Positions 23,788-32,459 of a stretch of DNA of 64,000 bases are shown piece after piece. The translations under genes and the position numbers were made by a program. The stretch comes from WHSW01 sp963749365 (GTDB lineage Bacteria; Actinomycetota; Thermoleophilia; Solirubrobacterales; 70-9). The stretch spans positions 1,550,001 to 1,614,000 of the forward strand of contig CAVVME010000003.1 in the NCBI GenBank assembly GCA_963749365.1. The letters run 5' to 3'. Below the pieces are notes generated by a model. The model was not told the origin of the DNA. It saw only the letters and a list, made by a program, of their open reading frames with translations, and ran no database searches. Each line of letters starts with the position of its first letter. Position 1 is the stretch's first letter.

Positions 23788-24659
23788 CGCCCCGCCGGCT
23801 CGGCCCGGCTGAGGATCTCGCGAGCCCCGGCGGACAGCATCCGCTCGGCGAGCGCCTCGCCGAGCGCCGCGGGCTGCTCGGGGTCGCCTTCGACCTCGTC
23901 GCGGACCCATTCGCTGCCGTCGGCGAGGCCGGCGTAGCCGCTGAGCGTGAGCCGCTCGGCGTCGAGCCGGGCGCAGATCCCGACCGGTGTCTCGCAGTCG
24001 GCGCCCAGCGCACGGGTTGCCGCCCGCTCCGCCGTCAGCTCGGTGAGCGCGGTCGGGTCGGAGATCGCCGCCGCAGCGGCGGCCGTGTCGGCGTCGCCGC
24101 GACGCGCCTCGAGCGCGAGGCAGCCCTGCCCGGGCGCCGGGGTGAGCTCGCCGAGCTCGAACCGGAACGAGATCTCGGCCTCCCGCGAGAGCCTGATCAG
24201 GCCCGCGGAGGCGAGCACGATCCCGTCGTACTCGCCCGCGGCGAGCTTGGCGATCCGGGTGTCGACGTTGCCGCGCAGCTCGCCGATCTCGAGGTCGGGC
24301 CGCAGGGCGAGCAGCTGCGAGCGCCGACGCAGGCTGGCGGTGCCGATCCGCGCCCCCTCGCCGATCTCGCCGATCGATGTGGCGGCGCCCAGGAACGCGT
24401 CGGCGGGGTCCTCGCGGGCCGGAACGCCGACCAGGGCCAGCTCCCGCGGTCGCTCTCCAGGCAGGTCCTTGGCCGAGTGGACGCCGAGGTCGACCTCGCC
24501 GGCGATCACCGCAGCGGCCACCCCGCGAACGAAGCGCTCCTTGTCGCCGGGCGCGGCGTCGGCGGTGCTCAGCGGAACGGTCTCGGCCGAACCGAGGGCA
24601 GCGGCGACCGCGTTCGCCTGCGCCAGCGCGAGCGCGCTCGAGCGCGTCCCGAGCCTCAC
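23784..24659 (-). CDS. hemC: Porphobilinogen deaminase (hydroxymethylbilane synthase)
   Basis: 291 residues. It polymerises four porphobilinogens into hydroxymethylbilane. MRLGTRSSALALAQA at the N-terminus, GVHSAKDLP, GTASLRRRSQLLALRPD, RGNVDTRIAKL and LTPAPGQGCLALE are conserved substrate and cofactor residues. Cys in GADCETPVG binds the dipyrromethane cofactor. Start GTG 24659 overlaps the hemA stop (GTGA). Confidence 0.96.
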   Translation of the reverse strand: MRLGTRSSALALAQANAVAAALGSAETVPLSTADAAPGDKERFVRGVAAAVIAGEVDLGVHSAKDLPGERPRELALVGVPAREDPADAFLGAATSIGEIGEGARIGTASLRRRSQLLALRPDLEIGELRGNVDTRIAKLAAGEYDGIVLASAGLIRLSREAEISFRFELGELTPAPGQGCLALEARRGDADTAAAAAAISDPTALTELTAERAATRALGADCETPVGICARLDAERLTLSGYAGLADGSEWVRDEVEGDPEQPAALGEALAERMLSAGAREILSRAEPAGR

Positions 24660-25999
24660 CGGCCGCCGCGGCGGCGCTGGCGGTCGCGCAGGTCGGAGAC
24701 CTCCGCGGCGGCAGAGTCGAGCGGCTCGGACTCGGGATCGAGGCCGAACAGCTCCCGCAGCGCGGCGATCTTCGCGTAGGCGTCACCCTCGCCCGCAGCA
24801 CGCTTCAGCCGCAGGGTCGGCTCGTGCAGGAGCCTCGAGGCGATCGCCCGCGACGCCGCCTCGAGGCGTTCGCGATCGGCGTCGGTCAGCCCCTCCCAGC
24901 GCTGATCGTTCTCGGCGAGCACCCGCTCGACGACATCGGCGGCGCGCTCGCGCAGGGCGACCACCGTCGGGGTCACGTCCTGGGCGGCGAGCCAGCGGTC
25001 GAAGCGACGGGCCTCGGTGCCGAGGATCGCCTCCGCCCGGCTCGCCTCGGCCTCGCGGCCCGAGAGGTTGCGCTCGACCAGGGACTGGAGGTCGTCCATG
25101 TCGTAGAGGCCAACCGCGGTCACTTCCCGGCAGCCCGGGTGGACGTCGCGGGGAACGGCGAGGTCGATCAGCAGCAGCGGGCGGTGGTCGCGCACCTCCA
25201 TCACCTCGGCCAGCTCCTCGCGCTCGATCACGTGGTGCGGCGAGCTGGTCGAGCTGACGACAATGTCGGCGGCGGCGAGCTGCTCGGGCAGCTCCTCGAA
25301 CCGGACCGCCTCGCCGGCGAAGCGCTCGGCGAGTCCGATCGCCCGGTCGTAATGGCGGTTGGCGATGAAGATCGCCCGCACGCCCTTCGCCGCCAGCGCC
25401 CGGGCGGTCAGCTCGGCGGTCTCGCCGGCGCCGACGACCAGCACCCGCCGATCGTCGAGCTCGCCGAGCGTGCGCTGGGCGAGCTCGACCGCGACCGAGG
25501 GGACCGAGAGCGAACGCTTCGAGACGCCGGTCTCGGTTCGCGCGCGCTTGCCGGCCGCCAGCGCCGCGCGGAAGAGGCGGTTGAGCACCGGCCCCGTCGC
25601 CCCCTCGACCAGGGCGAGCTCGTAAGCGCGCTTGACCTGGCCCTGGACCTCGGCCTCGCCGATGATCATCGAGTCGAGCCCCGCCGTGACCCGCATCAGC
25701 TGATCGACCGCCGCCGCCGCGTGCAGCGAGTAGAGGTGGGTGACGAGCTCGGTGGGCGGGAACTCGGCCTCGCGGGCCAGCAAGCCGAGCGCCAGCGACT
25801 CGGCGCCGACCGGGTCGCCGGCGTAGATGTAGAGCTCGGTCCGGTTGCAGGTCGAGATCGCCGCCGCCTCGAGCACCTCGTCGCGCTCGACCAGCTCGCC
25901 GAGCAGGCCGACTGCGCGTCCCTCGGTCAGCGCGAGGCGCTCGCGCAGCTCCAGCGGCGCGGTCTTGTGGGAGACACCCAGCGCGAGCAGCTCAGCCAT
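24656..25999 (-). CDS. hemA: Glutamyl-tRNA reductase
   Basis: 447 residues. It reduces glutamyl-tRNA to glutamate-1-semialdehyde, the first step of C5-pathway tetrapyrrole synthesis. The catalytic Cys is in STCNRTELY (about residue 50); ESMIIGEAEVQGQV-like DSMIIGEAEVQGQV, the NADPH site VLVVGAGETAELTARAL and LLIDLAVPRDV are all present. The C-terminal helical dimerisation domain is complete, with a basic RDRQRRRGGR end. A GGAGA ribosome-binding site precedes ATG 25999; the first 8 bases overlap the ccmD-like gene. Confidence 0.96.
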   Translation of the reverse strand: MAELLALGVSHKTAPLELRERLALTEGRAVGLLGELVERDEVLEAAAISTCNRTELYIYAGDPVGAESLALGLLAREAEFPPTELVTHLYSLHAAAAVDQLMRVTAGLDSMIIGEAEVQGQVKRAYELALVEGATGPVLNRLFRAALAAGKRARTETGVSKRSLSVPSVAVELAQRTLGELDDRRVLVVGAGETAELTARALAAKGVRAIFIANRHYDRAIGLAERFAGEAVRFEELPEQLAAADIVVSSTSSPHHVIEREELAEVMEVRDHRPLLLIDLAVPRDVHPGCREVTAVGLYDMDDLQSLVERNLSGREAEASRAEAILGTEARRFDRWLAAQDVTPTVVALRERAADVVERVLAENDQRWEGLTDADRERLEAASRAIASRLLHEPTLRLKRAAGEGDAYAKIAALRELFGLDPESEPLDSAAAEVSDLRDRQRRRGGR

Positions 26000-26270
26000 C
26001 GAATATCTCCTGGCGGGTGCTCCGCTCTCGCTCGAATATATTGCCCTCGGCTTCGCCTCGGGCAGCTCGATCTGCTCTCGCGTCCGCCCCGCCAGGGTCC
26101 GGACCGAGGGGCTCGTTTGCCTCCGCCAAGGCGGCGAGCTCGGCGAGCTCGCGGTCCAGGCGCGCCAGCCGTGCCGCCATGATCGCGACGTAGACGAGCA
26201 GCAGGGCGAGGAAGACGAGGTAGGCCCCGGCGACGTACTTTCCCGCCTCGTCGAGCGGCAGGGCAGGCAT
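25992..26270 (-). CDS. ccmD: CcmD-like small membrane protein
   Basis: 92 residues: one transmembrane helix (about 10-32, KYVAGAYLVFLALLLVYVA) followed by a charged helix beginning MAARLARLDRELAEL and an acidic/basic tail. This is the CcmD pattern (heme exporter D), which helps release holo-CcmE from the CcmABC complex. The tail (about 45-92) is longer than in typical CcmD. Position right after ccmC and overlapping hemA supports the assignment. Confidence 0.7.
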   Translation of the reverse strand: MPALPLDEAGKYVAGAYLVFLALLLVYVAIMAARLARLDRELAELAALAEANEPLGPDPGGADARADRAARGEAEGNIFERERSTRQEIFDG

Positions 26271-26327
26271 CAGCTCCCCGCCTCGCGCGGGGCGGGCGCG
26301 ATCCGCGAGCCCGGGGCGATCGCCTCG

Positions 26328-27008
26328 TCACCCTCGAGCGCGCGCCGCAGTCGTCCGATCCGGGCACGCGCAGGACTTGGTCGCGAGCTCGAACCGCACC
26401 AGGGTCTCCCAGAGCAGCGCCATCCCGGCCATGCAGACGAGGAAGGTGAGCGTCATCTTCGCGGTCAAGCCGCCGTCGGCGGTCGCAAAGACACGCGGGT
26501 GCACGAGGGTCTCCGCCAGCCGTACCGCGATGAAGTTGAGCGGCACAAAGGCGCCCGCGGTGATCGCGAACACCGATGCGTAGCGGGCCTGGCGCTCGCG
26601 ATCCTCGATCGCGTAGCGCAGCGGGTAGTAGGTGCAGTAGAGGAGGAAGACGATCAGGAACGAGACCAGGGTCGGCTCGTCCCAGACGAACCACTTGCCC
26701 CACGAGGCGCGCGCCCAGATCGACCCGGTGACCAGGACCGCGATCCCGAAGATGACCGAGATGTGGATCGAGACGTACGAGCGCACGTCCCATTTCGAGT
26801 CGCCGCTTCGCAGGTGCAGGATCGCCTGCACCGCCGCGACCATGAACCCGACCAGGGCGCAGATCGCGAGCGGGACGTGGAGGTAGAAGACCTTCTGCAC
26901 GAACCCCTGGTCGGCATCGTTGGGGGCGAAGAAGAAGACGAGGGTGAAGCCGGCGACCAGGGTGGCGACGGCCAGCGCAGGAAGGACTCGGGGGGCCCGG
27001 AAGCTCAT
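26328..27008 (-). CDS. ccmC: Heme exporter/cytochrome c maturation protein CcmC (C-terminal tail frameshifted)
   Basis: 226 residues with six transmembrane helices. The heme-handling Trp-rich motif is WGKWFVWDEP (family WGxWWxWD), and periplasmic His residues are in FYLHVPLA and SYVSIHISV. The core is intact, but the last about 22 residues (CACPDRTTAARARG end) look out of frame. Removing one base near 26371-26378 opens a frame reading ARARIGRLRRALEGDEAI and ending in TGA that overlaps the ccmD ATG as TGATG, the normal pattern in this cluster. That ancestral tail also explains the otherwise empty 26271-26327. Confidence 0.9.
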   Translation of the reverse strand: MSFRAPRVLPALAVATLVAGFTLVFFFAPNDADQGFVQKVFYLHVPLAICALVGFMVAAVQAILHLRSGDSKWDVRSYVSIHISVIFGIAVLVTGSIWARASWGKWFVWDEPTLVSFLIVFLLYCTYYPLRYAIEDRERQARYASVFAITAGAFVPLNFIAVRLAETLVHPRVFATADGGLTAKMTLTFLVCMAGMALLWETLVRFELATKSCACPDRTTAARARG

Positions 27009-27026
27009 CTCGATGGTCGAATCGGC

Positions 27027-27692
27027 TCAGTCCTCGAGCAGGAAGTCGTAGACCGCGTAGCCCACGAGGCAGAAGACGACATCGTAGAGAGCGAGCACCG
27101 CCAGCCACTTGGCGAACTCGTCGTATGAAGGGCCTGCCGCAGCCAGCAGCGGCTCGGCGGCGCCGGCGGCGGCGATCATCACCGGGACCAGCAGCGGCAG
27201 GAGCAGCAGCGGTGCGATCAGGTCGCGCGCCCGTGAGTGGACCGCGATCGAGGAGACCAGGGCCCCGATCGTGGCCAGCCCGAGGTCGGCGAGCAGCAGC
27301 ACCGGGGCGAGCGCCAGCAGTCCCGCTCCGCCGTCGAAGAGGAAGGCGAACAGGGGCACCGCGATCAGCTCGAGCGCGACCAGGTAGACGACCAGGACGC
27401 TGAGCTTGGCCGCGAACAAGGCCGTACCGTCGACCGGTGCGAGCCTGATCACGTCGAATCCGCCCTGCTCGCGCTCGGCGACGAAGATGCGGTTGATCGC
27501 CAGGATCGCGGCGAAGAGCACGGTCGCGAGCAAGACCCCGGCGGCCAGGCCGCCGTCGAGCTCGGTGCGATCGAGGCCGAAGCGAAAGAGGACGAAGGTG
27601 GTCGCCGCGAACAGGGCCATCGCGGGCACCGACTCGAGCGTCCGCAGCTCGGTGCGCAGGTCCTTGGCGACGATCGCGCGAAAGGCGTTCAC
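27027..27692 (-). CDS. ccmB: Heme exporter protein CcmB
   Basis: 221-residue ABC-type permease with six predicted membrane helices. The N-terminus FRAIVAKDLRTELRT followed by FVLFRFGLDR, and the central FVAEREQGGFDVIRLAPVDG segment, are typical of CcmB. With CcmA and CcmC it loads heme for c-type cytochrome assembly. GTG 27692 overlaps the ccmA stop (GTGA). Longer in-frame sequence upstream is antisense-type and not coding. Confidence 0.92.
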   Translation of the reverse strand: MNAFRAIVAKDLRTELRTLESVPAMALFAATTFVLFRFGLDRTELDGGLAAGVLLATVLFAAILAINRIFVAEREQGGFDVIRLAPVDGTALFAAKLSVLVVYLVALELIAVPLFAFLFDGGAGLLALAPVLLLADLGLATIGALVSSIAVHSRARDLIAPLLLLPLLVPVMIAAAGAAEPLLAAAGPSYDEFAKWLAVLALYDVVFCLVGYAVYDFLLED

Positions 27693-28435
27693 GGCGCGCC
27701 TCCGTAGATCGCCCGCGCGTCGCCGGCTGAGATCCCGGTCGCCGGGCCGGCGTAGGCGGGACTGCCGTCGGCGCGCAGAGCAAGCACCCGATCGGCCTCG
27801 GCGAGGCCGTGGGCGACGTCGTGGGTGACCAGCACCCGAGCGCGGCCGGGCCGCGGGGCGAGCAGCTCCTCGATCGCTGCGGCGCCGCCGAGGTCGAGGT
27901 GCGAGCGCGGCTCGTCGAGCAGCAGCAGCTCGGGCTCGTGGAGCACGGCGCGACAGACCGCGGCTCGCTGCAGCATCCCCGCCGAGAGGTTGCGGACGAG
28001 CTCGCCGCCTCGGTGGGCGAGTCCGGCGCTTTCGAGCAGCTCGGAGATCCGCTCGCCGGGGCGCTCGATCGAGTGCAGTCGGGCGTTGAACTCGAGGTTC
28101 TCGCGCACGGTCAGCTCGCGGTAGAGCAGCGGCTGGTGGCCGAGGTAGCCGATCCGTCCCCGGGCGCGCCAGGACTGCCGCGGCAGCTCGGCGCCGAGCA
28201 CCGACACCGACCCCGCCGTCGGCCGCAACAGGGTGGCGAGGATCCGCAGCAGGGTCGTCTTCCCGGCCCCGTTGGGACCGAGGACCGAGAGCGTCTCGCC
28301 CGCCGGGAGCTCGATCGCGACCTCGCGCAGCACCGGCCGTTCGCCGTAATCGCGGCGCAGCCCTCGCATGACCACGGCGGGGATGTCCGTGGCGGCCTCG
28401 CGACCCCCGGTCGATGTCTCCAGCGCGCTCTCCAT
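27689..28435 (-). CDS. ccmA: Heme exporter ATP-binding protein CcmA
   Basis: 248-residue ABC ATPase. Walker A is GPNGAGKTT, the Q-loop region GYLGHQPLLYRELTVREN, the signature NLSAGMLQRAA (Ala in place of the second Gly of LSGGQ), Walker B LLLLDEP and the H-loop LVTHD. It drives CcmABCD in releasing heme-loaded CcmE. ATG 28435 is preferred; TTG 28444 is an in-frame alternative. GATCCT eight bases upstream may be the -10 of a leaderless transcript. No ccmE, ccmF or ccmG appears in the window. Confidence 0.92.
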   Translation of the reverse strand: MESALETSTGGREAATDIPAVVMRGLRRDYGERPVLREVAIELPAGETLSVLGPNGAGKTTLLRILATLLRPTAGSVSVLGAELPRQSWRARGRIGYLGHQPLLYRELTVRENLEFNARLHSIERPGERISELLESAGLAHRGGELVRNLSAGMLQRAAVCRAVLHEPELLLLDEPRSHLDLGGAAAIEELLAPRPGRARVLVTHDVAHGLAEADRVLALRADGSPAYAGPATGISAGDARAIYGGAP

Positions 28436-28485
28436 CGCGCTCAAGGATCGCGGACCGAAGCGCCCTCCGCGTTCGTAATCGGGAT

Positions 28486-29109
28486 GTGTGGGCGCAAATC
28501 GCGATCGTGATCGCGCTGCTCGGCCTCGCCTCCAACGCGACCGAGCGTCGGGCGCCGGTCGCCGGTGAGGCTCGGATCGAGTGGCGCGACTCGATCGCCG
28601 TCGGCGCTCCGGAGGACGGAAGCCTGGTGCGCGGGGTCCGGCTGCCGGCGCAGGGCCGCTTCCACTTCACCTGGGACCCCGTGCTCAGGCGCTCGCCCGA
28701 TCGCGACTGGCGGCGCTGGGGAACCGACGAGCTGGTGCGCACGACGCTGCGCGTGCTGCGCGAGTTTCGCCGTCGCCACCCCGCGGCGCCGCGGGTCGGA
28801 GTCGGCGATCTCAGTCTCCCGAAAGGTGGTTACTTCGGCCCCGAGGTCGGCGGCGGGATCGGCCACGCGACGCACCAGAACGGGCTCGACGTCGACGTCT
28901 ACTACCCGCGACTCGACCGCCGGGAGCGCCCGCCCGACGCCCCACAGGACGTCGACCTGAGGCTCGCGCAGGAGTTGGTCGACCTGTTCGTCGGCGCCGG
29001 GGCGGTCACCGTCTACGTCGGACCAAGCCTGCCGCTGACCGGCCCGGCGTCGGTCGTCACCCCGGCGGCAAACCACGACAATCACTTGCACGCCCGGATC
29101 TCGCCCTAA
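28486..29109 (+). CDS. Penicillin-insensitive murein endopeptidase-like protein (MepA/M74)
   Basis: 207 residues: an N-terminal signal/anchor helix (VWAQIAIVIALLGLA) and a zinc LAS-type peptidase domain. Metal-site motifs are GHATHQNGLDVDVYYPR (HxxxxGxDxD) and HDNHLHARI (HxH), as in MepA, which cuts D-Ala-mDAP cross-links. The GDLSLPKGGYFGPEVGGG lead-in also matches the family. GTG 28486 is chosen because it directly precedes the signal helix; a longer in-frame start at 28414 would overlap ccmA. No good ribosome-binding site is visible. Confidence 0.82.
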   Translation: MWAQIAIVIALLGLASNATERRAPVAGEARIEWRDSIAVGAPEDGSLVRGVRLPAQGRFHFTWDPVLRRSPDRDWRRWGTDELVRTTLRVLREFRRRHPAAPRVGVGDLSLPKGGYFGPEVGGGIGHATHQNGLDVDVYYPRLDRRERPPDAPQDVDLRLAQELVDLFVGAGAVTVYVGPSLPLTGPASVVTPAANHDNHLHARISP

Positions 29110-29116
29110 CCCCCGC

Positions 29117-30682
29117 TCAGCGGCCCTTGCGAAGCGCGCGCGCACCGACCTTGGTCAGGGGGACGATCCCCTCGCGCAAGGCCTTCAGGCGGCCGCCGTT
29201 GCGGCCGTAGAGCAGCCGGGCGGAGGAGCGCAGCGCGGTGCCGAGCGCACGGTCGTACGGCTGCCACCAGATGTCTCGTGTCAGGCCCGGCTCCCAGGCG
29301 ACGTGCTTGATGTTGACGCACTCATAGAAGCCGAACTTCGAGTGCGAGCGGCCCAGCCCCGAGTCCTTGACCCCGCCCCAGGAGGTCTGCAGTGCCCCGT
29401 GCGAGTAGGAGTGGTCGTTGATCCAGACCATTCCGGACTCGATCTGGCGCGCGATCCGCTCCCCCTTGGCGCGGTCCCTGGTCCAGACCGAGGCCCCGAG
29501 CCCGAAGCTCGAGTCATTGGCCCGCTCGACGGCTTCGGCCTCGTCGCCGACGACGATCACCGGCACCACCGGTCCGAAGATCTCCTCGTTCATCAAGCGC
29601 GTCGATTCCTCGACCCCGGCGAGCACGGTCGGGGAGATGAACCGGCCGCTGAATCCCGGCACCTCGCGCGGGCCGCCGGTGAGCTGCTCGGCTCCGTCGG
29701 CGAGCGCGTCGTCGACGAGCGCTGTGACCAGGTCCGCCTGCTCGGCGGAGACCATCGGGCCGATCTCGGTCTGCCAGTCGAGTGGATCGCCGACGGTGAG
29801 CCGCTCGGTCTCGCGCCGCACACCCTCGAGGAAGGGCTCGGCGACGTCCTCGACCACGTACGTGCGCTCGATCCCCGAGCAGGTCTGACCGGAGTTGGCG
29901 AACCCGCCCCAGACGCACCCCGAGATCGCGTTGGCGAGGTCGGCATCGGCGCAGACGATCTGCGGGTCCTTGCCGCCGAGCTCGAGCACCGCGCCCTTGA
30001 GCCTCTGCGCGCACGCGTCGCCGACCCGGCGCCCGACCTCGACCGAGCCGGTGAAGAAGATCTTTGCGGTCGATGCCTGACAGAGGGCCTCGCCGACAAC
30101 GCCGCCGCCGTGCACGGTCCGCACGAGGCCGGCGGGAAAGCCGGCGTCGTCGAAGACGCGCTGGATCCGATCGCCGAGCAGCGGCGTCAGGCTGGCCGGT
30201 TTGAGGACTACCCCGTTGCCGGCCATCAGCGCGATTGCCACCTCGCCGAGCGGAATCGACCAGGGGTAGTTCCAGGGCGCGATCACGCCGACGACCCCGA
30301 GCGGCTCGTAGGAGAAGAAGCTGCGCTTCGTCTTCAGGAATGCCTGCGGGTAGGGGATCCGCTCGTCGGCGAGGATCTTGGGCCCGGCGTCCGCGCACCA
30401 ATGCAGCGCGTCGATCGTCGGCAGCAGCTCCATCGAGAAGCTCTCGGTGATCGGCTTGCCCTGCTCGCGGCTGAGCAGCGCCCCGATCTCGTCCATATCG
30501 GCGAGCAGGACGTCGGCCGCGCGGCGCATGTAGCCGGCCCGGTCGGCGAGCGTGAGCTGGGCCCAGAACGGCTGCACCTCGGCGACGTCGTCGACGACCG
30601 CCTGGACCTCGTCGGGACCGATCGTCGCCACGGTGCCGAGCAGCTCGCCGGTCGCCGGGTTGAAGGACTCGAGCGCGCCCAC
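29117..30682 (-). CDS. NAD(P)-dependent aldehyde dehydrogenase
   Basis: 521 residues, of the long aldehyde dehydrogenase class that includes succinate-semialdehyde- and fatty-aldehyde-type enzymes. Cofactor and catalytic motifs are PWNYPWSIPL, FTGSVEVGRRV, LELGGKDPQIV (catalytic Glu), FANSGQTCSG (catalytic Cys) and EEIFGPVVPV. An about 50-residue C-terminal extension (WWQPYDRALG...RALRKGR) is basic and may associate with membrane. GTG 30682 is chosen because TAGACT lies seven bases upstream (leaderless pattern); in-frame ATG 30745 is the alternative. It is convergent with the MepA-like gene (7-base gap). Confidence 0.87.
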   Translation of the reverse strand: MGALESFNPATGELLGTVATIGPDEVQAVVDDVAEVQPFWAQLTLADRAGYMRRAADVLLADMDEIGALLSREQGKPITESFSMELLPTIDALHWCADAGPKILADERIPYPQAFLKTKRSFFSYEPLGVVGVIAPWNYPWSIPLGEVAIALMAGNGVVLKPASLTPLLGDRIQRVFDDAGFPAGLVRTVHGGGVVGEALCQASTAKIFFTGSVEVGRRVGDACAQRLKGAVLELGGKDPQIVCADADLANAISGCVWGGFANSGQTCSGIERTYVVEDVAEPFLEGVRRETERLTVGDPLDWQTEIGPMVSAEQADLVTALVDDALADGAEQLTGGPREVPGFSGRFISPTVLAGVEESTRLMNEEIFGPVVPVIVVGDEAEAVERANDSSFGLGASVWTRDRAKGERIARQIESGMVWINDHSYSHGALQTSWGGVKDSGLGRSHSKFGFYECVNIKHVAWEPGLTRDIWWQPYDRALGTALRSSARLLYGRNGGRLKALREGIVPLTKVGARALRKGR

Positions 30683-30689
30683 CGGGTGG

Positions 30690-30695
30690 AGTCTA
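30690..30695 (-). promoter_or_regulatory. TANNNT box for leaderless aldehyde dehydrogenase mRNA
   Basis: TAGACT on the minus strand ends seven bases before GTG 30682 and no Shine-Dalgarno is present. This spacing places the transcript start at or next to the GTG and decides the start codon against ATG 30745. Confidence 0.5.
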
Positions 30696-30745
30696 TGACG
30701 GGCGGGTGGGCCGCCATCGTCGGCCTTCCGCGTTTGTTCACGCAT

Positions 30746-31062
30746 TGGTGCCGGATCTGAGCCGCCCGCGGCGTGCCATGTGCGCCGCCGCCGGGCATGG
30801 TTGTCCTTCCAGCGCCGCTCCCGCATTTCGGCAGGAATGCGGGAGGGTCGATTGAGAGTGATTGGCGCGCAGACCGGATCGGAGTGGACGGTTGAACGGA
30901 ACGCCTGAGAGGGCAACGGCGCGAGAGGTGACGGTGACCGAGCTGCGCGAGCGCACTCGACGGGCTGGCGCAGAGCTTCGCGCGGCGGCGCTTTCGTCGC
31001 CGCTGGTCCGAGCTCATGCACGGGCGCTGGGTCAACGGCGGCGGGATCCACGGCCGCTACCG
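30746..31062. other. Intergenic stretch with unexplained coding-like sequence
   Basis: About 320 bases between the aldehyde dehydrogenase and rarA genes without an assignable gene. On the plus strand a 42-codon open stretch (30938-31063, stop TAG 31064-31066) has nearly all G/C third positions and encodes a basic tail ending FRRRWSELMHGRWVNGGG. Its only ATG is at 31016. A GAGAGG site (30924-30929) precedes a GTG at 30934 in another frame. It may be a short or frameshifted gene, or a remnant. No RNA gene or repeat is seen. Confidence 0.3.
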
Positions 31063-32414
31063 CTAGTCGGGCCCGCCCTCCCGCCGTCGATGCAGGCGCT
31101 CGAGCCGCTCGCCCAGCTCGCGCTCGAACCCGCGGTCGGTGGGCTCGTAGAAGCGCTCGCCCTGCACCTCCGGCGGCAGCAACGGCTGATCGGCGACGGC
31201 GCCGGGGGCGTCGTGGGAATAGACGTAGCCCTCGCCCCGGCCGAGCTCGGCGGCGCCCGGGTAGTGCGCGTCGCGCAGGTACTCGGGCGGCAGCTTCGCG
31301 CCGTGCTCGCGGACGTGGGCGCGGGCGGCGACAAGGCCCTTGTAGGAGCGGTTGGACTTCGGCGCCAGGGCGAGGTAGACCGCCGCTTGGGCGAGGTTGA
31401 GCGCACACTCCGGCAGGCCGACGCGGTCGACGGCCTGGGCCGCCGCGGTGGCGACCGCCAGCGCTTGCGGGTCGGCGTTGCCGACATCCTCGGAGGCGAG
31501 GATGACCATCCGGCGGGCGATGAACCGTACGTCCTCCCCCCTTCGAGCATCACCGCGAGGTAGTAGAGGGCGGCGTCGGGATCGGATCCCCGGGTGGCCT
31601 TGATCCAGGCCGAGATGTAGTCGTAGTGCTGATCGCCCTGGCGGTCGAAGGTCACCGCCTTGCGCTGGAGCGCGTCCTCGGCGATCGCGAGATCGACCTC
31701 GGAGCCTCCGGCGCGCGCTGTTTCGACCGCTCGCTCTAGCGCCGCCAGCGCGGTACGGGCGTCGCCGCCGGCGCGGCCGGCGAGCAGGTCGAGCGCCGGA
31801 TCGGCGATCTCCGGCGGGTCGCGGATCCCGCGCTCGGGGTCGCCGAGGGCGCGGCGCAGCACCTCGACCAGGTCGACGGGATTGAGCGGGCGCAGCTCGT
31901 AGACCTGGCTGCGCGAGAGCAGGGCGGAGTTGACCTCGAAGTAGGGGTTCTCGGTGGTTGCGCCGATCAGGGTCAGCAGCCCCTCCTCGACCGCGGGCAG
32001 CAGCGCGTCCTGCTGCGCCTTGTTGAAGCGATGGATCTCGTCGAGGAAGAAGATCGTCGGCTGACCCGTCCCACGGCGCCGCTCGCCGGCACGTTCGATC
32101 ACCGCCCGCACCTCGGCTCGGCCTGCGTTGACGGCGGACTCCTCCTCGAACGCCCCCCGAGCCGCGGCGGCGACGATCCGCGCCAGGGTCGTCTTCCCGG
32201 AGCCCGGTGGCCCGTAGAGCACCATCGAGTGCGGCTCACCGGTCTCGACCGCGGTTCGCAGGGTCGAGCCCGGGCCGAGCAGATGGTCCTGTCCGACAAG
32301 CTCGTCGAGGCTGCGGGGACGCATCCGGACCGCCAGCGGCACCTCGGACTCCGGGACGGCGGTGCGGCGGCCGCGGTCGGTGGAGCCCTCGGCGTCGAAC
32401 AGGCGGCCGGTCAT
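31063..32414 (-). pseudogene. rarA: Replication-associated recombination protein A (RarA/MgsA), single-base frameshift
   Basis: AAA+ ATPase acting at stalled replication forks. N-terminal frame from ATG 32414: PLAVRMRPRSLDELVGQDHLLG, Walker A YGPPGSGKTT, Walker B FFLDEIHRFNKAQQDALLP and sensor GATTENPYFEVN. The frame breaks after LAVMLEGG at a run of six C (31536-31541, plus strand). The conserved C-terminal domain (RRMVILASEDVGNADPQALAV...YVYSHDAPGAV) continues in another frame to the TAG at 31063-31065. One extra G in the run restores EGGEDVRFIARRMVIL. Uncorrected, the N-terminal frame reads through to 31032 with a nonsense tail. Sequencing error or a true lesion are both possible. Confidence 0.88.
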
Positions 32415-32459
32415 CAGGCGCAGTATGGCCCGGCGATCGGTGCCGAGTACCCTGACCGG

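Noticed and set aside
29117..31408. 763-residue frame extending the aldehyde dehydrogenase upstream
   Set aside because: The extra 242 residues are Arg/Pro-rich without family similarity and run antisense to rarA; the leaderless TAGACT box supports GTG 30682.
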